Source: Dehalococcoides mccartyi 195 (GTDB taxonomy: Bacteria; Chloroflexota; Dehalococcoidia; Dehalococcoidales; Dehalococcoidaceae). From it: a stretch of 64,000 nucleotides of DNA. The stretch spans positions 1,302,001 to 1,366,000 of the forward strand of contig NC_002936.3 in assembly GCF_000011905.1 (NCBI RefSeq), read 5' to 3'. The position numbers and the translations under genes are program-made. The stretch's first letter is position 1, and every line of letters starts with the position of its first letter. The notes beneath the pieces were generated by a model that saw only the letters and a list, made by a program, of their open reading frames with translations, had not been told where the DNA came from and ran no database searches. Of the stretch, positions 53,171-61,775 are shown piece after piece.

Positions 53171-53197
53171 AACAGCCTCCGAAAGAGGCTGTTTTTG
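53171..53197 (+). terminator. Bidirectional terminator between crcB and the regulator
   Basis: AACAGCCTC (53171-53179)/GAGGCTGTT (53185-53193), T-run on the plus strand and TTTTATT on the minus strand. Confidence 0.85.
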
Positions 53198-53216
53198 TCT
53201 GCCCTGAACTTACGAA

Positions 53217-53993
53217 CTAGAGACTGGTCAGCGAGTATTCAATATTGCGGTCTTTAAGGCTGGATACCAAAGCGTATACATCTTCTTCGGTACAAACCAC
53301 CGCTGAAGACAGCCCGTGCAAAGCGGCATCTATAACTACTCCGGAAACATCATAAAGGTAATCGGGTTCTATTCCGGCCCGGTGCAGTGCCGCCACAGAT
53401 TCAAGCCCGATTGCCCCTACATGACTAACCCCTTTGAGTCTGGTTTTCAAAAGCTCCAAATCAATATGCCGCGAACCGCCTTTGGCAATACCCGGCACAA
53501 CCAGCACTGCCACCAGCCCGTAGCTGAATTCAATCAGCCCCTGTATATCGCGTACGCCCACATCTTCGCCGGCTTTGGCATCAGCTTCGGCAATCCCGGT
53601 GGACTTGGTCTGGCAATCAGCAGTGGCATACAACAGGCCATTTACCATTTTCAGGCCTACCTGTTCGCCCTGTTTTATATCCTTTTCGGCAATAGCGGGT
53701 GATATCACTATCCCGTTTATGACACTGTCTATCCCGTCAAAATAGGCCTTTACCTCCCGGACATTCTTAAGCACCCAGTTTACCCCTTCGCGGGTTATCT
53801 GGTAGCGTGAACGCCCCAAATAGGTAATCATGCTTTCGCCTTCCAGCTGGCTTATATAGTCTGAAACGGCCTGCGGGGTGATAGACAGCTCTTGGGCTAT
53901 AGCCCTCTGCTGAATAGTAGGCCCGTGAGTAGCTATCTCAATAAGTATCTGGAAACGAGTGGCAAAACTCTTGTTTCTAAGTATCTCTACCAT
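53217..53993 (-). CDS. Archaeal-like winged-helix transcriptional regulator (DUF7839-like)
   Basis: 258 residues from the ATG at 53993; the further open frame to 54134 crosses the promoter region and has no ribosome site. N-terminal winged helix (FATRFQILIEIATHGPTIQQ, RAIAQELSITPQAVSDYISQ, QLEGESMITYLGRSRYQITR), then a ligand or regulatory domain of alternating strands (INGIVISPAIAEKDIKQGEQ; DVGVRDIQGLIEF; IAKGGSRHIDLELL). Similar regulators are typical of methanogens; family function unknown. Confidence 0.8.
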   Translation of the reverse strand: MVEILRNKSFATRFQILIEIATHGPTIQQRAIAQELSITPQAVSDYISQLEGESMITYLGRSRYQITREGVNWVLKNVREVKAYFDGIDSVINGIVISPAIAEKDIKQGEQVGLKMVNGLLYATADCQTKSTGIAEADAKAGEDVGVRDIQGLIEFSYGLVAVLVVPGIAKGGSRHIDLELLKTRLKGVSHVGAIGLESVAALHRAGIEPDYLYDVSGVVIDAALHGLSSAVVCTEEDVYALVSSLKDRNIEYSLTSL

Positions 53994-54114
53994 ATCGGGC
54001 TTATTATAACCGCAAAGTACCCTCCTTACAATCCAGCCATTTATAAAAGCAGTCTTAAACAAGGCCGCAAGGAGTGTTATACTTACCATAAATATTCCGG
54101 ATAAGGAGGTGCTG

Positions 54115-54633
54115 ATGTCACCGCGCAAACTCAAGACTGATCCTGTAATACTGGAAATGCCAGATCAAAAGATGGCGGTTGTCAGGGGAAAGGGTGCTCC
54201 GGACAAGGTTTTCTCCCAAATATTCCCGGCTTTGTTTGGCTCTGTATATACCCTGAAATTTGACCTGCTGAAGAAGGGATTAGAGTCATTTAAAGTAAGT
54301 TGCCCGCGTGCCCGTTACCCTGATGCCCATTTATATCCAAAGGATGAATGGGTGATTATTGCCGGTATACCGGTACCTGAAAATATAACTTCACTGCCCC
54401 AGAAAGAACCCGGTACCGAGGTAAAGCTGGAAACTTGGGAATACGGCACGGTAGCCCAAATCCTGCATTTGGGGTCTTACGATCAGGAAATGGAATCTGT
54501 GGAACGCCTGCACAGGTTTATCGCCGCAAACGGTTATGAGATATCCGGCCCGCATGAGGAAGAATATCAATCCAAACCGGATGCCAAAGTACTAAAAACC
54601 CTTATCCGCTACCAGATAAAGAAACAAAAATAA
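54115..54633 (+). CDS. GyrI-like small-molecule-binding protein
   Basis: 172 residues from the ATG at 54115 with AAGGAGG before it (GTG 54109 possible). Contains KMAVVRGKGAPDKVFSQIFP and the C-terminal QILHLGSYDQEMESVERLH and FIAANGYEISGPHEEEY, the GyrI-like/AraC-effector-domain pattern (LHxGpYd...l). No DNA-binding domain. Family members bind small hydrophobic molecules or act as hydrolases. 25 bases before the flavodoxin gene; possibly co-transcribed. Confidence 0.85.
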   Translation: MSPRKLKTDPVILEMPDQKMAVVRGKGAPDKVFSQIFPALFGSVYTLKFDLLKKGLESFKVSCPRARYPDAHLYPKDEWVIIAGIPVPENITSLPQKEPGTEVKLETWEYGTVAQILHLGSYDQEMESVERLHRFIAANGYEISGPHEEEYQSKPDAKVLKTLIRYQIKKQK

Positions 54634-54658
54634 ACCGGGTACAAGACAAGGATACATC

Positions 54659-55093
54659 ATGAAATCTTTGGTTATATATGATTCATTTTATGGCAACACC
54701 GAGCAAATTGCCCGGTCTGTAGCCAGTGCTATCGGCAGTGGTGCTGAGGTATGCAGAGCAACCGAAATCAGTCCGTCAAAACTGCTTACCTTTGACCTGG
54801 TCATATTCGGCTCGCCGACTCAGGGCGGCCGTCCTACCAAACCCTTGCAGGAATTGATTAAAAATCTTCCCACCTTGAAAGGTATTAAGGTAGCATCATT
54901 TGATACCAGATTTTCCAACCCGATAGTCAAGATATTTGGCTTTGCCGCTGACCGCATAGCCGCATCGCTGACCCAAAAAGGCGGACAGCTTTTAGCCCCG
55001 CCGACCTGGTTTTTCGTAGAGACTGAAAAAGGCCCTCTAAAAGAAGGCGAACTTGAACGTGCCGCCGCTTGGGCACAGGAACTCATAAAATGA
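54659..55093 (+). CDS. Flavodoxin family protein
   Basis: 144 residues: FMN phosphate loop YDSFYGNTEQIARSVA near the N-terminus, SPTQGGRPTKPLQ (60s-70s loop), and FDTRFSNPIVKIFGFAADRI. FMN electron carrier, partner unknown. No cluster or domain fused. Confidence 0.9.
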   Translation: MKSLVIYDSFYGNTEQIARSVASAIGSGAEVCRATEISPSKLLTFDLVIFGSPTQGGRPTKPLQELIKNLPTLKGIKVASFDTRFSNPIVKIFGFAADRIAASLTQKGGQLLAPPTWFFVETEKGPLKEGELERAAAWAQELIK

Positions 55094-55202
55094 TTTGGGG
55101 GTGGTAGCCTGCCCTTATAGCCGTATAAACCAGATGATTACCGGCAAACAGTAAAGCAGGCAGCCACCTTCTTTATCAAGTGAAATAGACCTAATAGCCA
55201 GC

Positions 55203-56600
55203 TCAGGCCTTGCGGGTATTTCCTCTGGACAGGGACGCAAAGATACCCAGAAAACACAGCGTAGTAAAAAGTATCATAGCGGTACGCATGCTGGTCAGAA
55301 AACCTTCATAATTCTCCGGACCAATCTGAACCGGCCCCAGTATCAGGGAAAACAGGAACATAACCACCGCCAAGCTTATCATCTGGCCGGAAAGACGCAT
55401 GGTGGAAAGCGTTCCTGAGGCCACCCCGTAGTGTTTTCTCTCAACCGAACTCATAACCGCATTGGTATTTGGAGAAGAAAACAGGGCAAAGCCCAACCCC
55501 AGTAATATCAATGCAGTTATTATAAATACCAGCGGAGTGTCCGTGCTCAGGGTTGACAAGAGGGCCAGCCCGATAGTAGTTAAGCCCATACCGGCAGTAG
55601 CCACAAAACGCGGTTGAATGCGGTCTGAAAGCCTGCCGGCAAAAGGCGACAGACAAGCCTGAACAATGGGCATAGCCACCAGTACCAACCCGGCAGATTG
55701 GGGACTGAAACCTTTTATATACTGTAAATACAGGCTCATCAAAAAGCCCACCCCGAAAGTAGCACTGTAATTTATAAGAGCCGCCAGATTGGACAAGATA
55801 AACGGACGGTTACGTTTAAACAAACGCACATCAAAAATAGGGCTGGTGAAATTCAGTTCCCGCCAAATAAACACGCTGAAAGCTATAAGGCCTGCCAGTA
55901 TATACCAGACTGCAGTCGGGTCAGGCAAAATGGTAGTGCCGGCCATAGCCGCCACCACCCCAAGCCCATATACCAGTGAACCCAGATAATCAAATTTTTC
56001 GCCCTTGGATTCGGCCATATCCCAGCCGCGCATCTTCCAGAAAATAAACCCGATAACCAGTAAACCCAAAGGCACATTTGACCAGAAAATACTCCTCCAG
56101 CCAAAGTTTTGGGTAAGAAAGCCCCCCAGAAAAGGCCCGGCAGACAAACCTATATATACTGCCGCTACATTTATCCCCAGCACCCGTCCCCGCATACCGG
56201 GAGGAAAAGCCGAAATGAGAATGGGAGCAGAAGTACCGAATATACCGGCACCGCCCACACCCTGAATAATCCGGCTGAATATCAGCCAGCCTTCATTGGG
56301 AGAAAGTGCAGAGGAAATTGAAGCCAGAGTATAAATAATGATGCCGATAGTCAATATACGTTTGCGCCCGTAGATATCCGCCAGCCTTCCGCAAGGCACC
56401 AGACAGACCACTGCCGCCAGAATAAAGGCGGTGGCTATCCAGCTAAGGTGGACGGCATCAATACCGAATTCTTCGCCCATGGAGGGCAAAGCGATATTTA
56501 TAGATGATGAAATAAAAGGAGTCAGGAAGGCACTTAAGGTCGTAACCACCAATACGGCTTCCTGACTTATCTGTCTCTTGGGCAAATCTGGCTGAGTCAT
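55203..56600 (-). CDS. MFS multidrug transporter, DHA2 (EmrB/QacA) family
   Basis: 465 residues with 14 helices, motif A GRLADIYGRKRIL after helix 2, motif C-like GISLxxxGPFLGG (VYIGLSAGPFLGGFL), start ALPSMGEEFGIDAVHLSWIA typical of EmrB. Exporter of amphipathic compounds by proton antiport. Stand-alone minus-strand gene; not adjacent to a dedicated regulator. Confidence 0.92.
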   Translation of the reverse strand: MTQPDLPKRQISQEAVLVVTTLSAFLTPFISSSINIALPSMGEEFGIDAVHLSWIATAFILAAVVCLVPCGRLADIYGRKRILTIGIIIYTLASISSALSPNEGWLIFSRIIQGVGGAGIFGTSAPILISAFPPGMRGRVLGINVAAVYIGLSAGPFLGGFLTQNFGWRSIFWSNVPLGLLVIGFIFWKMRGWDMAESKGEKFDYLGSLVYGLGVVAAMAGTTILPDPTAVWYILAGLIAFSVFIWRELNFTSPIFDVRLFKRNRPFILSNLAALINYSATFGVGFLMSLYLQYIKGFSPQSAGLVLVAMPIVQACLSPFAGRLSDRIQPRFVATAGMGLTTIGLALLSTLSTDTPLVFIITALILLGLGFALFSSPNTNAVMSSVERKHYGVASGTLSTMRLSGQMISLAVVMFLFSLILGPVQIGPENYEGFLTSMRTAMILFTTLCFLGIFASLSRGNTRKA

Positions 56601-56651
56601 AATCTACTTATTATAATCCAAATAGCTCTGGCAGAAAAATCAAGCCCTTTT

Positions 56652-58382
56652 TCAGAGAATAAGATTCATCAACCCGCCCACCCCGAAAGCCGCAATCAGC
56701 ATGACCAGTACTGATTTTAAGGCATCTCTCTTTCCCAGTTCGCGGAAAAGTATTACCAGCGAAGCAATGCAGGGAAACAGCATGGCCAGCACCAAACTGG
56801 CAACCACCAGTTGTTCAGGCCCCATATCCAGAGGACCCATCAGCGCCATAGCCGCATCCTTACGCAAAAAGCCCACCACCAGAGGCACAGCCGCTTCAGC
56901 CGGCAAACCCAGAATGCCGGTCACCACCGGCTCAGCCACCTTGGCGATAACATCAAATACTTTAGTGAAATTTAGTATATTTATAACTGCCACTACCCCC
57001 AGTATGATAGGCAAAGCCTCTTTCAGAAAACTTTTAATCCTGAAGGCCAGCTTTTTAAATACCAGATTGACAGGGGGCAGGCGATAGGGAGGCACTTCCA
57101 AAAGGAGTTCGGGACTGAAACCGGGGGTAATCTTGTTCAGAATCATACCCAGCCCCAGCCAAACCGCAAACAGAGTGCCGAACACCAGAAAAACATACTC
57201 CACCCCGAATCCCCCCAGCATGCCAATTATCATGGCCTGCAGAGAAACGCAGGGCACCGCCACTGAGACCAGAGTAGCCGCAATAAAACGCTCACGACGG
57301 CTTTCCAGGCTGCGGGTAGCCATAATAGCCGGCACGTTACAGCCCAAACCCAGCAAAGTGGGTATAAAGGCAAATCCATGAAGGCCCAAATGGTGCATTA
57401 CATTGTCCAGCAGCACCGCCAGACGGGGCAGATAGCCGGTATCTTCCAGTATGCCCAAAACCAAATAAAAGGCTACTATGTACGGCAAAACCATGGCAAA
57501 CGGCACATACAAACCGCTGGTAAGGAGTCCCAGAGACTCTTTGAAGTTTATTTCCCCGCCGGACACATTACCCACCAGCAGTCCGTGCAGAAAACCACTG
57601 CCGCCTAAAGCATCGGAAAGAGAATGCACTACCGGTGCCCACAGGTTATCGAAAATGGGGTCAAATACATAACTTATCAGCCCCTCGCCCACAAAACGGA
57701 CCACCATAAAAACTGCCGCCATAATCAGCATAGCCATAAACACACCCAAAACAGGGCTCACACTGGCATCCGCCAGCCTTTCCCCAAGGGTGTGGTGTCT
57801 GTGGGTTATTTGCTGTACTTGGTGAATAATACCGCCGATACGTTGCCAGCGTTCATCCTGCCCCTGTACGGCCAGAGAAGGAATTTGGGGTGAAAGCAAC
57901 TGTACCACCAACTGTTTTATACCCTCGCCGCTGGTAGCCGAGGTTGGAGCTATGGGCACGCCCAGTATTTCCGAAAGCCTATCCAGCTCTATTTTTATGC
58001 CCTTGTGGCGGGTCTCATCCCACATATTCATAGCGATAACAGTAGGCAAACCCCTCTCCAGAAGCTGCTGAGTAAGATACAGATTTCTTTCCAGATTGGT
58101 GGCATCTACTACGTTCAGAATTATTACTTCGCCCTCTTTGTCAGCCGCCACTTCGTCCAGCATCCGTCTGGCCACTATTTCCGCTTCGCAGGTAGGCTCA
58201 AGTGTATAAGAACCGGGCACATCTATAACCTCGGCAATTTCATCACCCAGTTTCATCTGGCCGCGGCTAAAGGTGACCGTAGTACCGGGATAATTGGCAG
58301 ACATGGTTTGGACACCGGTCAGGCGGGTAAAGACCACACTTTTACCCACATTCGGGTTGCCAAAAAGCAAGACCTTTTTCAT
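56652..58382 (-). CDS. feoB: Ferrous iron transporter FeoB
   Basis: 576 residues, shorter than E. coli FeoB (773). G domain first: GNPNVGKS (G1), PGTTVTFSRG (G2), DVPGSYTLEP (G3), NMWDETRH (G4), then the GDI-like spacer and two Gate/FeoB transmembrane domains with YIVAFYLVLGILEDTGYLPR and GLGCNVPAIMATR (first Gate) and LRKDAAMALMG (second). Imports Fe2+, energised or gated by GTP. Overlaps feoA by 4 bases. Confidence 0.95.
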   Translation of the reverse strand: MKKVLLFGNPNVGKSVVFTRLTGVQTMSANYPGTTVTFSRGQMKLGDEIAEVIDVPGSYTLEPTCEAEIVARRMLDEVAADKEGEVIILNVVDATNLERNLYLTQQLLERGLPTVIAMNMWDETRHKGIKIELDRLSEILGVPIAPTSATSGEGIKQLVVQLLSPQIPSLAVQGQDERWQRIGGIIHQVQQITHRHHTLGERLADASVSPVLGVFMAMLIMAAVFMVVRFVGEGLISYVFDPIFDNLWAPVVHSLSDALGGSGFLHGLLVGNVSGGEINFKESLGLLTSGLYVPFAMVLPYIVAFYLVLGILEDTGYLPRLAVLLDNVMHHLGLHGFAFIPTLLGLGCNVPAIMATRSLESRRERFIAATLVSVAVPCVSLQAMIIGMLGGFGVEYVFLVFGTLFAVWLGLGMILNKITPGFSPELLLEVPPYRLPPVNLVFKKLAFRIKSFLKEALPIILGVVAVINILNFTKVFDVIAKVAEPVVTGILGLPAEAAVPLVVGFLRKDAAMALMGPLDMGPEQLVVASLVLAMLFPCIASLVILFRELGKRDALKSVLVMLIAAFGVGGLMNLIL

Positions 58383-58624
58383 ATACCGGTAACTTCCACC
58401 ATTACTTTGGAAGCCATGCCATGCCCCATGGCCAGCTGGGTGCCGTCAACCTTTACGGTAACCGGTCCTTTAAATGACATAGCGCTGATTTTGGTCAATT
58501 CCTTGCCCGGCCTAAGCCCCAAAGCTGCCAGTCGGTTATTAACCGCTGTGCCGCCCTCTATGCTGCACACCCGGGCACGGCTGCCATTTTTCAGGTTTGT
58601 TAAAGAAACTATTTCTTGAGCCAT
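58379..58624 (-). CDS. feoA: FeoA, SH3-like iron transport accessory protein
   Basis: 81 residues; EIVSLTNLKNGSRARVCSIE, AVNNRLAALGLRPGKELTKI. FeoA regulates FeoB at the membrane. ATG overlaps the feoB start region in the coupled order fur-feoA-feoB. Confidence 0.94.
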   Translation of the reverse strand: MAQEIVSLTNLKNGSRARVCSIEGGTAVNNRLAALGLRPGKELTKISAMSFKGPVTVKVDGTQLAMGHGMASKVMVEVTGI

Positions 58625-58663
58625 ATGTATCCTTGTCTATATCTTATAATTTCTATGCTAAAT

Positions 58664-59089
58664 TTACCGGGAATCTTCATTTTTAGAGCAGCTGTCACAA
58701 TAACCGCTGAAACGCAGGTCTGTATTCAAAACCCGAAAACCGCTGGCTTCAGGCACATTGCTCAATATATATTCCAGCGGATACTTGAACTCCACCACCT
58801 TGCCGCAACCCAAACAAAGTAAATGATAATGCTCACCACCGGTCTTTATTTCGTAGTAGTGGGTATGCTCATCCAGATGGATTTCCTCTATAAGCCCGGC
58901 TTCCTTAAGGGTTTTTAAGTTGCGGTAGATAGTCCCCAGGCTAATCCGGGGGAATTTCTTCTGCACTTTCTGATAAATATCCACCGCGGGCATATGCCCC
59001 TTGGCTCTGGATAAAACCTCCAGCACAGCCTGACGCTGGCGGCTGGCACGTGTGCCAATTTGGATATTCCCGGGTAGAGAACTAGTCAT
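58664..59089 (-). CDS. fur: Fur-family metalloregulator
   Basis: 141 residues: winged helix with TRASRQRQAVLEVLSRAKGH, FPRISLGTIYRNLKTLKEAG (recognition helix), metal sites HLDEHTHYYEIKTGGEHYHL and the two Zn-binding CLGCGK and CDSCSK. Upstream of feoA by 39 bases on the same strand: an autoregulated iron uptake operon. Fur is most likely because it sits with feoAB; PerR or Zur are less likely. Confidence 0.92.
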   Translation of the reverse strand: MTSSLPGNIQIGTRASRQRQAVLEVLSRAKGHMPAVDIYQKVQKKFPRISLGTIYRNLKTLKEAGLIEEIHLDEHTHYYEIKTGGEHYHLLCLGCGKVVEFKYPLEYILSNVPEASGFRVLNTDLRFSGYCDSCSKNEDSR

Positions 59090-59108
59090 CTCTCTGCTCC
59101 CTTGTTAT

Positions 59109-59157
59109 CAGTAATGATTACTGTTATTAGTATATGACAGGGGATACTCTCTGTCAA
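59109..59157 (-). promoter_or_regulatory. fur promoter and Fur-type operator
   Basis: Minus strand TTGACA (59157-59152), 17 bases, TATACT (59134-59129); right behind the -10 is CAGTAATGATTACTG (59109-59123), a perfect 7-1-7 palindrome, the geometry of Fur/PerR boxes. Binding would block transcription of fur-feoA-feoB. Confidence 0.8.
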
Positions 59158-59217
59158 GCGCCAATGCATTATGCCCGGATTGTAAGCAATCTGCATCTGG
59201 GGTATGATATAATACAT

Positions 59218-59682
59218 ATGGCAGAATACGTAACCCTGACAACTAACCGCAAGGCATTTCACAACTATTTCCTGGAAGAAAAATACGAAGCCGGGATAAT
59301 GCTGCTGGGCACGGAGATAAAATCCCTCCGAAGCGGCAGAGTAAATATGGGAGATGCCTATGTAAAGCCCCAGAGGGGCGAACTCTGGCTGGTAAATGCC
59401 CATATTTCAGCCTACGAGTGCAGCGGACATACCAGCCATGAACCAATGCGGGAACGCAAACTGCTGATGCACCGCAAGGAAATAGCCCTGCTCATGTCAA
59501 AGGTCAAAGAAAAAGGGCTGACACTGATACCGGTTCGTATTTACCTAAAAAACGATATCGCCAAGGTAGAGCTGTCACTGGGGCGGGGTAAGAAGCTCTA
59601 TGACAAAAGGGATACCATAACCAAGCGGGACACCGAACGCGAACTTGAGCGGGAGGTCAAATACCGCAATTTCCGCCGCTAG
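59218..59682 (+). CDS. smpB: SsrA-binding protein SmpB
   Basis: 154 residues from the ATG at 59218; the further open frame contains non-coding leader. TTNRKAFHNYFLEEKYEAGI, LLGTEIKSLRSGRVNMGDAY, VKPQRGELWLVNAHISAY, and a basic C-terminal tail (RDTERELEREVKYRNFRR). Binds tmRNA and places it in the A site. TATAAT lies at 59208-59213, only 4 bases before the ATG. ssrA starts 14 bases after the stop. Confidence 0.96.
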   Translation: MAEYVTLTTNRKAFHNYFLEEKYEAGIMLLGTEIKSLRSGRVNMGDAYVKPQRGELWLVNAHISAYECSGHTSHEPMRERKLLMHRKEIALLMSKVKEKGLTLIPVRIYLKNDIAKVELSLGRGKKLYDKRDTITKRDTERELEREVKYRNFRR

Positions 59683-59696
59683 TTACCAATTTTTAT

Positions 59697-60048
59697 GGGG
59701 ACGCGTGGTTTCGACAGGGAAGGTAGGCTACTGGATTGCAGGCTGAGGTGCCATCCACCTCATTAAACAGGTGGCAAAAAACAACTGGCGAACGTGAACT
59801 CGTTCTTGCTGGCTAAATAAGACAGCACATCCTGCTTGGCCCCACCTCAACGGGTCAGGTTTGGGTGCCGATTAGTTGAGGTGCCGTTTCCCCAACGCCG
59901 ATGAGGGGGACGAAAGAAATATCGGCTGGTTTGGCTAAATTAGGCCGGCAAAAGCTAGCCAGACAAGATTAAATAGACGGATAATCCTGTAGTAGATCCT
60001 GGGTCACCTTTTCTGGACGGGGAGTTCGACCCTCCCCCGTCTCCACCA
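59697..60048 (+). ncRNA. ssrA: tmRNA (ssrA)
   Basis: 352 nt. Acceptor GGGGACG (59697-59703) pairs with CGTCTCC (60038-60044); 3' CCA encoded; T-arm GGGGAGTTCGACCCTCC. The resume codon GGC at 59787 opens the tag G-E-R-E-L-V-L-A-G with stop TAA at 59814-59816. Rescues stalled ribosomes together with smpB just upstream. Its 3' end is the known insertion site of vcr-type islands in this genus. Confidence 0.97.
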
Positions 60049-60388
60049 GAAACACGGACGAGCCGCTAGGTTCATGACTTAATGGCTCGTTTAAAATATG
60101 AATCTTAGATTCTTTCTTTGAAACTGCCACCTGAAAGATAGGCCTGAAGGGTGGCTTGGCTTTAACTGCTATTATCGAGCGATGCTCTTTCACATCCACA
60201 TAGACCGCATCCAGCATGGTAAGGAGTATCTTTCTCTGCTCTGATAAGTTGGCTTTACTCCAAAGTTCAGGCAGGTTAAGAATAAGATTCCCGGCTTCTT
60301 GAGCCGCGTCGTAGTCAGGTACAACCAGTGATTCCAGACTGAGTTCCAAGAGTTTCTTCTGCCTTGAGTATTCTTCTTCCGGTATAAG
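59969..60388 (-). pseudogene. C-terminal remnant of serine recombinase overlapping ssrA
   Basis: About 139 residues remain before the IS boundary at 60389. The sequence LIPEEEYSRQKKLLELSLES, LNLPELWSKANLSEQRKILL then TMLDAVYVDV is the C-terminal region of large serine recombinases. The catalytic N-terminal domain is missing. The last ~26 residues, VETGEGRTPRPEKVTQDLLQ onward, are read from the antisense of the tmRNA 3' end, so the frame runs through the att site. In vcr-type islands the recombinase lies at ssrA in this orientation. Start codon lost; ORF runs on into the IS. Confidence 0.8.
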
Positions 60389-60454
60389 TGACCTGCCCCC
60401 CGAAAACGAGCCCAGTTTCATGTTAGACTGGAAAATAAGAAAAGGGGAAATCAG

Positions 60455-60733
60455 ATGCCCAGGAAATCTTTTACACCGGAACAGATCATCAATAAGCTTC
60501 GCGAGGCTGAGATACTCATCAGCCAGGGAACTACACTTGCAGTCATGCTAAAGAAGATTGAAGTCAGTGACTGTACCTACTACCGCTGGCGCCAAGAATA
60601 CGGTGGTATGCGTATTGAGCAGGCAAAACGCCTCAAAGAACTCGAAGTGGAAAACACCCGCCTTAAGAAACTTGTAGCCGATCTCTCATTGGATAAAGCT
60701 ATTTTGAAAGAGGCCGCACGGGGAAACTCCTAA
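60455..60733 (+). CDS. IS3-family transposase OrfA
   Basis: 92 residues, HTH_Tnp_1: FTPEQIINKLREAEILISQG, then a leucine-zipper-like KELEVENTRLKKLVADLSLD and LDKAILKEAARGNS, the end typical for IS407-group OrfA. Intact. OrfB lies in the -1 frame and overlaps its 3' end. Confidence 0.93.
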   Translation: MPRKSFTPEQIINKLREAEILISQGTTLAVMLKKIEVSDCTYYRWRQEYGGMRIEQAKRLKELEVENTRLKKLVADLSLDKAILKEAARGNS

Positions 60734-61569
60734 GCCCGCACAAGAGACAGCAGATAATTGAGAGAATTCAGAGTAACCTCAAGGTCTCCCAGAGGCGGGC
60801 ATGCCAAGTACTATATCAATCCAGAGCTACTCAACGCCGCAGCCGGGAAATACCAGGTGAGGAGAAACGGCTGGTGGCTGATATCATTGAACTGGCTAGT
60901 AAGTACGGCAGGTATGGTTATCGGCGAATCACAGCGTTACTCAATGAAAGAGGCTGGAGAGTGAACCATAAAAGAGTAGAGAGAATTTGGCGTACCGAGG
61001 GACTCAGGGTGCCCAAGAAGCAGCCCAAGCGGAGTCGGCTATGGCTCAATGACGGTTCGTGCATCAGACTAAGACCGGAGCGTAAGAATCATGTCTGGAG
61101 TTATGATTTTGTCACTGCCAGAACCGCTGACGGCCGGGCTTTCCGGATGCTTAATATCATCGATGAATATACTCGTAAGTGTCTAGCCATAACGATCAAC
61201 CGGCGATTGACTTCAGAAGACGTCATAGACCAACTCTTTAATCTATTCATTTTTAGGGGTATCCCGGAACATATAAGGTCAGACAACGGGCCCGAATTTA
61301 CCGCCAAAGCAATACGCTAGTGGTTGACCCGACTTGGCATCAAGACTCTTTTCATCGAACCCGGCTCTCCTTGGGAGAATGGCTACATTGAATCATTCAA
61401 CGGCAAACTGCGAGATGAATTATTGAACTTGGAGATCTTTACTACGCTTGCTGAAGCTCGGGTATTGATTACTGACTGGAGGAGGCAGTACAATCAAGTC
61501 CGGCTTCACAGCTCTCTTGGTTATCGTCCTCCAGCACCGGAGGCAATAATGGCAGTGGTAACTACTTAA
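60691..61569 (+). pseudogene. IS3-family transposase OrfB with in-frame TAG
   Basis: The -1 frame is open from 60691; the recognisable part starts with GKLLSPHKRQQII and has no own ATG, so OrfAB was likely made by -1 frameshifting. HTH_21 region LASKYGRYGYRRITALLNER, then rve integrase core with D in WSYDFVTARTADG, D in RSDNGPEFTAKAIR and E in SPWENGYIESFNGKLRDELL. A TAG at 61318-61320 stands between the second Asp and the Glu, where relatives have Lys, Glu or Asp before the Trp; the frame is otherwise clean on both sides. So the transposase is inactive unless the codon is read through. Confidence 0.85.
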
Positions 61570-61599
61570 AAAGTGGTATCACTATCGGGGGGCAGGTCA

Positions 61600-61729
61600 A
61601 TTCATCTTGCAAATCAGGCCTATAATAGGCTACCTGAAGAATCCGTCTGGCTGAGAACATTTTAGCCAGCGTAAGAAGTATCCCCCACTTTACCAAATCA
61701 CGTTTATCACCGTACCACTTATCTTTCAC
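61600..61729 (-). pseudogene. 5' remnant of an unrelated gene cut by the IS
   Basis: GTG at 61729 with AGGAG at 61739-61743. About 43 residues remain: VKDKWYGDKRDLVKWGILLT then LAKMFSARRILQVAYYRPDL, after which the frame enters the IS. The product is not part of the serine recombinase. I cannot name the family; the KWYGDKRDLVKWG motif is probably diagnostic. Confidence 0.6.
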
Positions 61730-61775
61730 TGAACTCAACTCCTACATGCAAAAATAAACTATTAAACTAAAATAC

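Larger units (their letters stand above)
60389..61599 (+). mobile_element. IS3-family insertion sequence (IS407-like)
   Basis: 1211 bases. Perfect 15-bp terminal inverted repeats TGACCTGCCCCCCGA (60389-60403) and its complement (61585-61599). Contains orfA (60455-60733) and orfB in the -1 frame (60691-61569, nonsense codon inside). The flanks AAG (left) and ATT (right) show no target duplication, and the genes cut on the two sides differ. Confidence 0.9.

Noticed and set aside
59697-60048. Group I intron or split (permuted) tmRNA
   Set aside because: The 5' and 3' acceptor halves pair directly in linear order and the tag reads without interruption.
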